Below, in pieces: positions 14,152 through 14,243 of a stretch of 14,243 nt of DNA (position 1 is its first letter; each line of letters starts with the position of its first letter). The stretch covers positions 1 to 14,243 of the forward strand of contig USSA01000071.1 of NCBI GenBank assembly GCA_900557255.1, written 5' to 3'. The stretch is from an uncultured Prevotella sp. GTDB lineage: Bacteria > Bacteroidota > Bacteroidia > Bacteroidales > Bacteroidaceae. The notes below the pieces were generated by a model. That model worked only from the letters and a program-made list of their open reading frames with translations. It did not search any database and had not been told where the DNA came from. A program made the translations under genes and the position numbers.

Positions 14152-14243
14152 TTATTGTTGTCTGAAATTCCATTTAGAATTGTCGCTTTTGAAATCGAAG
14201 GGAGCCAGACCTGGGGTACAGTCGCCGAGTGAAACCAATGCCA
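14152..14243 (-). CDS. C-terminal end of an unidentified gene (runs off right edge)
   Basis: A minus-strand frame enters from the right edge and gives 29 codons, ALVSLGDCTPGLAPFDF followed by KSDNSKWNFRQQ, then TAA at 14152-14154. Two hairpins follow at a fitting distance, and composition is richer in G+C than the spacer to its left. Another minus-strand frame is also open for 37 codons, so the choice is not certain. I do not recognise the protein. Confidence 0.35.
   Translation of the reverse strand, partial: ALVSLGDCTPGLAPFDFKSDNSKWNFRQQ

Noticed and set aside
14160..14243. Possible RNA gene at the right edge because of raised G+C
   Set aside because: No cloverleaf or conserved rRNA motif could be drawn; a protein-coding end fits better.

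Overview
The window looks like chromosomal DNA from a Bacteroidota bacterium, most probably a gut or rumen Prevotella/Segatella-type organism. The evidence is the set of protein families (secreted glycoside hydrolases, a DUF5723-type outer-membrane barrel, an acidic-tailed lipoprotein, an AAA-ATPase-like/PD-(D/E)XK protein), several copies of the Bacteroidota -7 promoter element TAnnTTTG, and the lack of clear Shine-Dalgarno sequences. Every convincing protein gene lies on the minus strand, so transcription runs right to left. No rRNA, tRNA, CRISPR array or intact insertion sequence was found.

Positions 1-7600 carry a hemicellulose/pectin side-chain degradation cluster. In transcription order it reads GH43 plus CBM6-like domain (6173-7519), GH127/GH146-type beta-L-arabinofuranosidase (3685-6072), a 56-codon remnant of a GH115 gene (3489-3659), GH2 with a C-terminal discoidin-like domain (853-3444), and the 5' part of a GH115 alpha-glucuronidase that runs off the left edge (1-628). 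Each intact enzyme has a signal peptide. Together they suggest removal of arabinofuranosyl, glucuronosyl and terminal beta-linked sugars from a branched polymer such as glucuronoarabinoxylan. No SusC/SusD pair or regulator is visible in the window. The cluster appears to start at a promoter near 7570; GH115 has its own candidate promoter near 755 and a tandem 16-bp repeat in its leader.

Positions 7639-11040 hold a separate two-gene unit: a large surface-type lipoprotein of unknown function (9178-10959) followed by a DUF5723-like outer-membrane barrel protein (7717-9129). It ends at a strong hairpin terminator (7639-7679).

Positions 10960-12382 are the odd part: about 1.4 kb without an intact gene, packed with structure. 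It holds a cluster of three GGACAA...TTGTCC palindromes inside a 24-bp inverted repeat, a perfect 22-bp inverted repeat built of TGCACT-N6-AGTGCA units next to a plus-strand promoter, an 11-codon ORF and a hairpin. After these come short copies of the 3' ends of nearby minus-strand genes: 43 bp from GH43, 204 bp from the nuclease gene, and perhaps another. It looks like a recombination scar or a landing site for gene ends.

Positions 12383-13945 encode an intact AAA-ATPase-like/PD-(D/E)XK protein with its own promoter. To its right are two stacked hairpins and probably the last 29 codons of another minus-strand gene that leaves the window.
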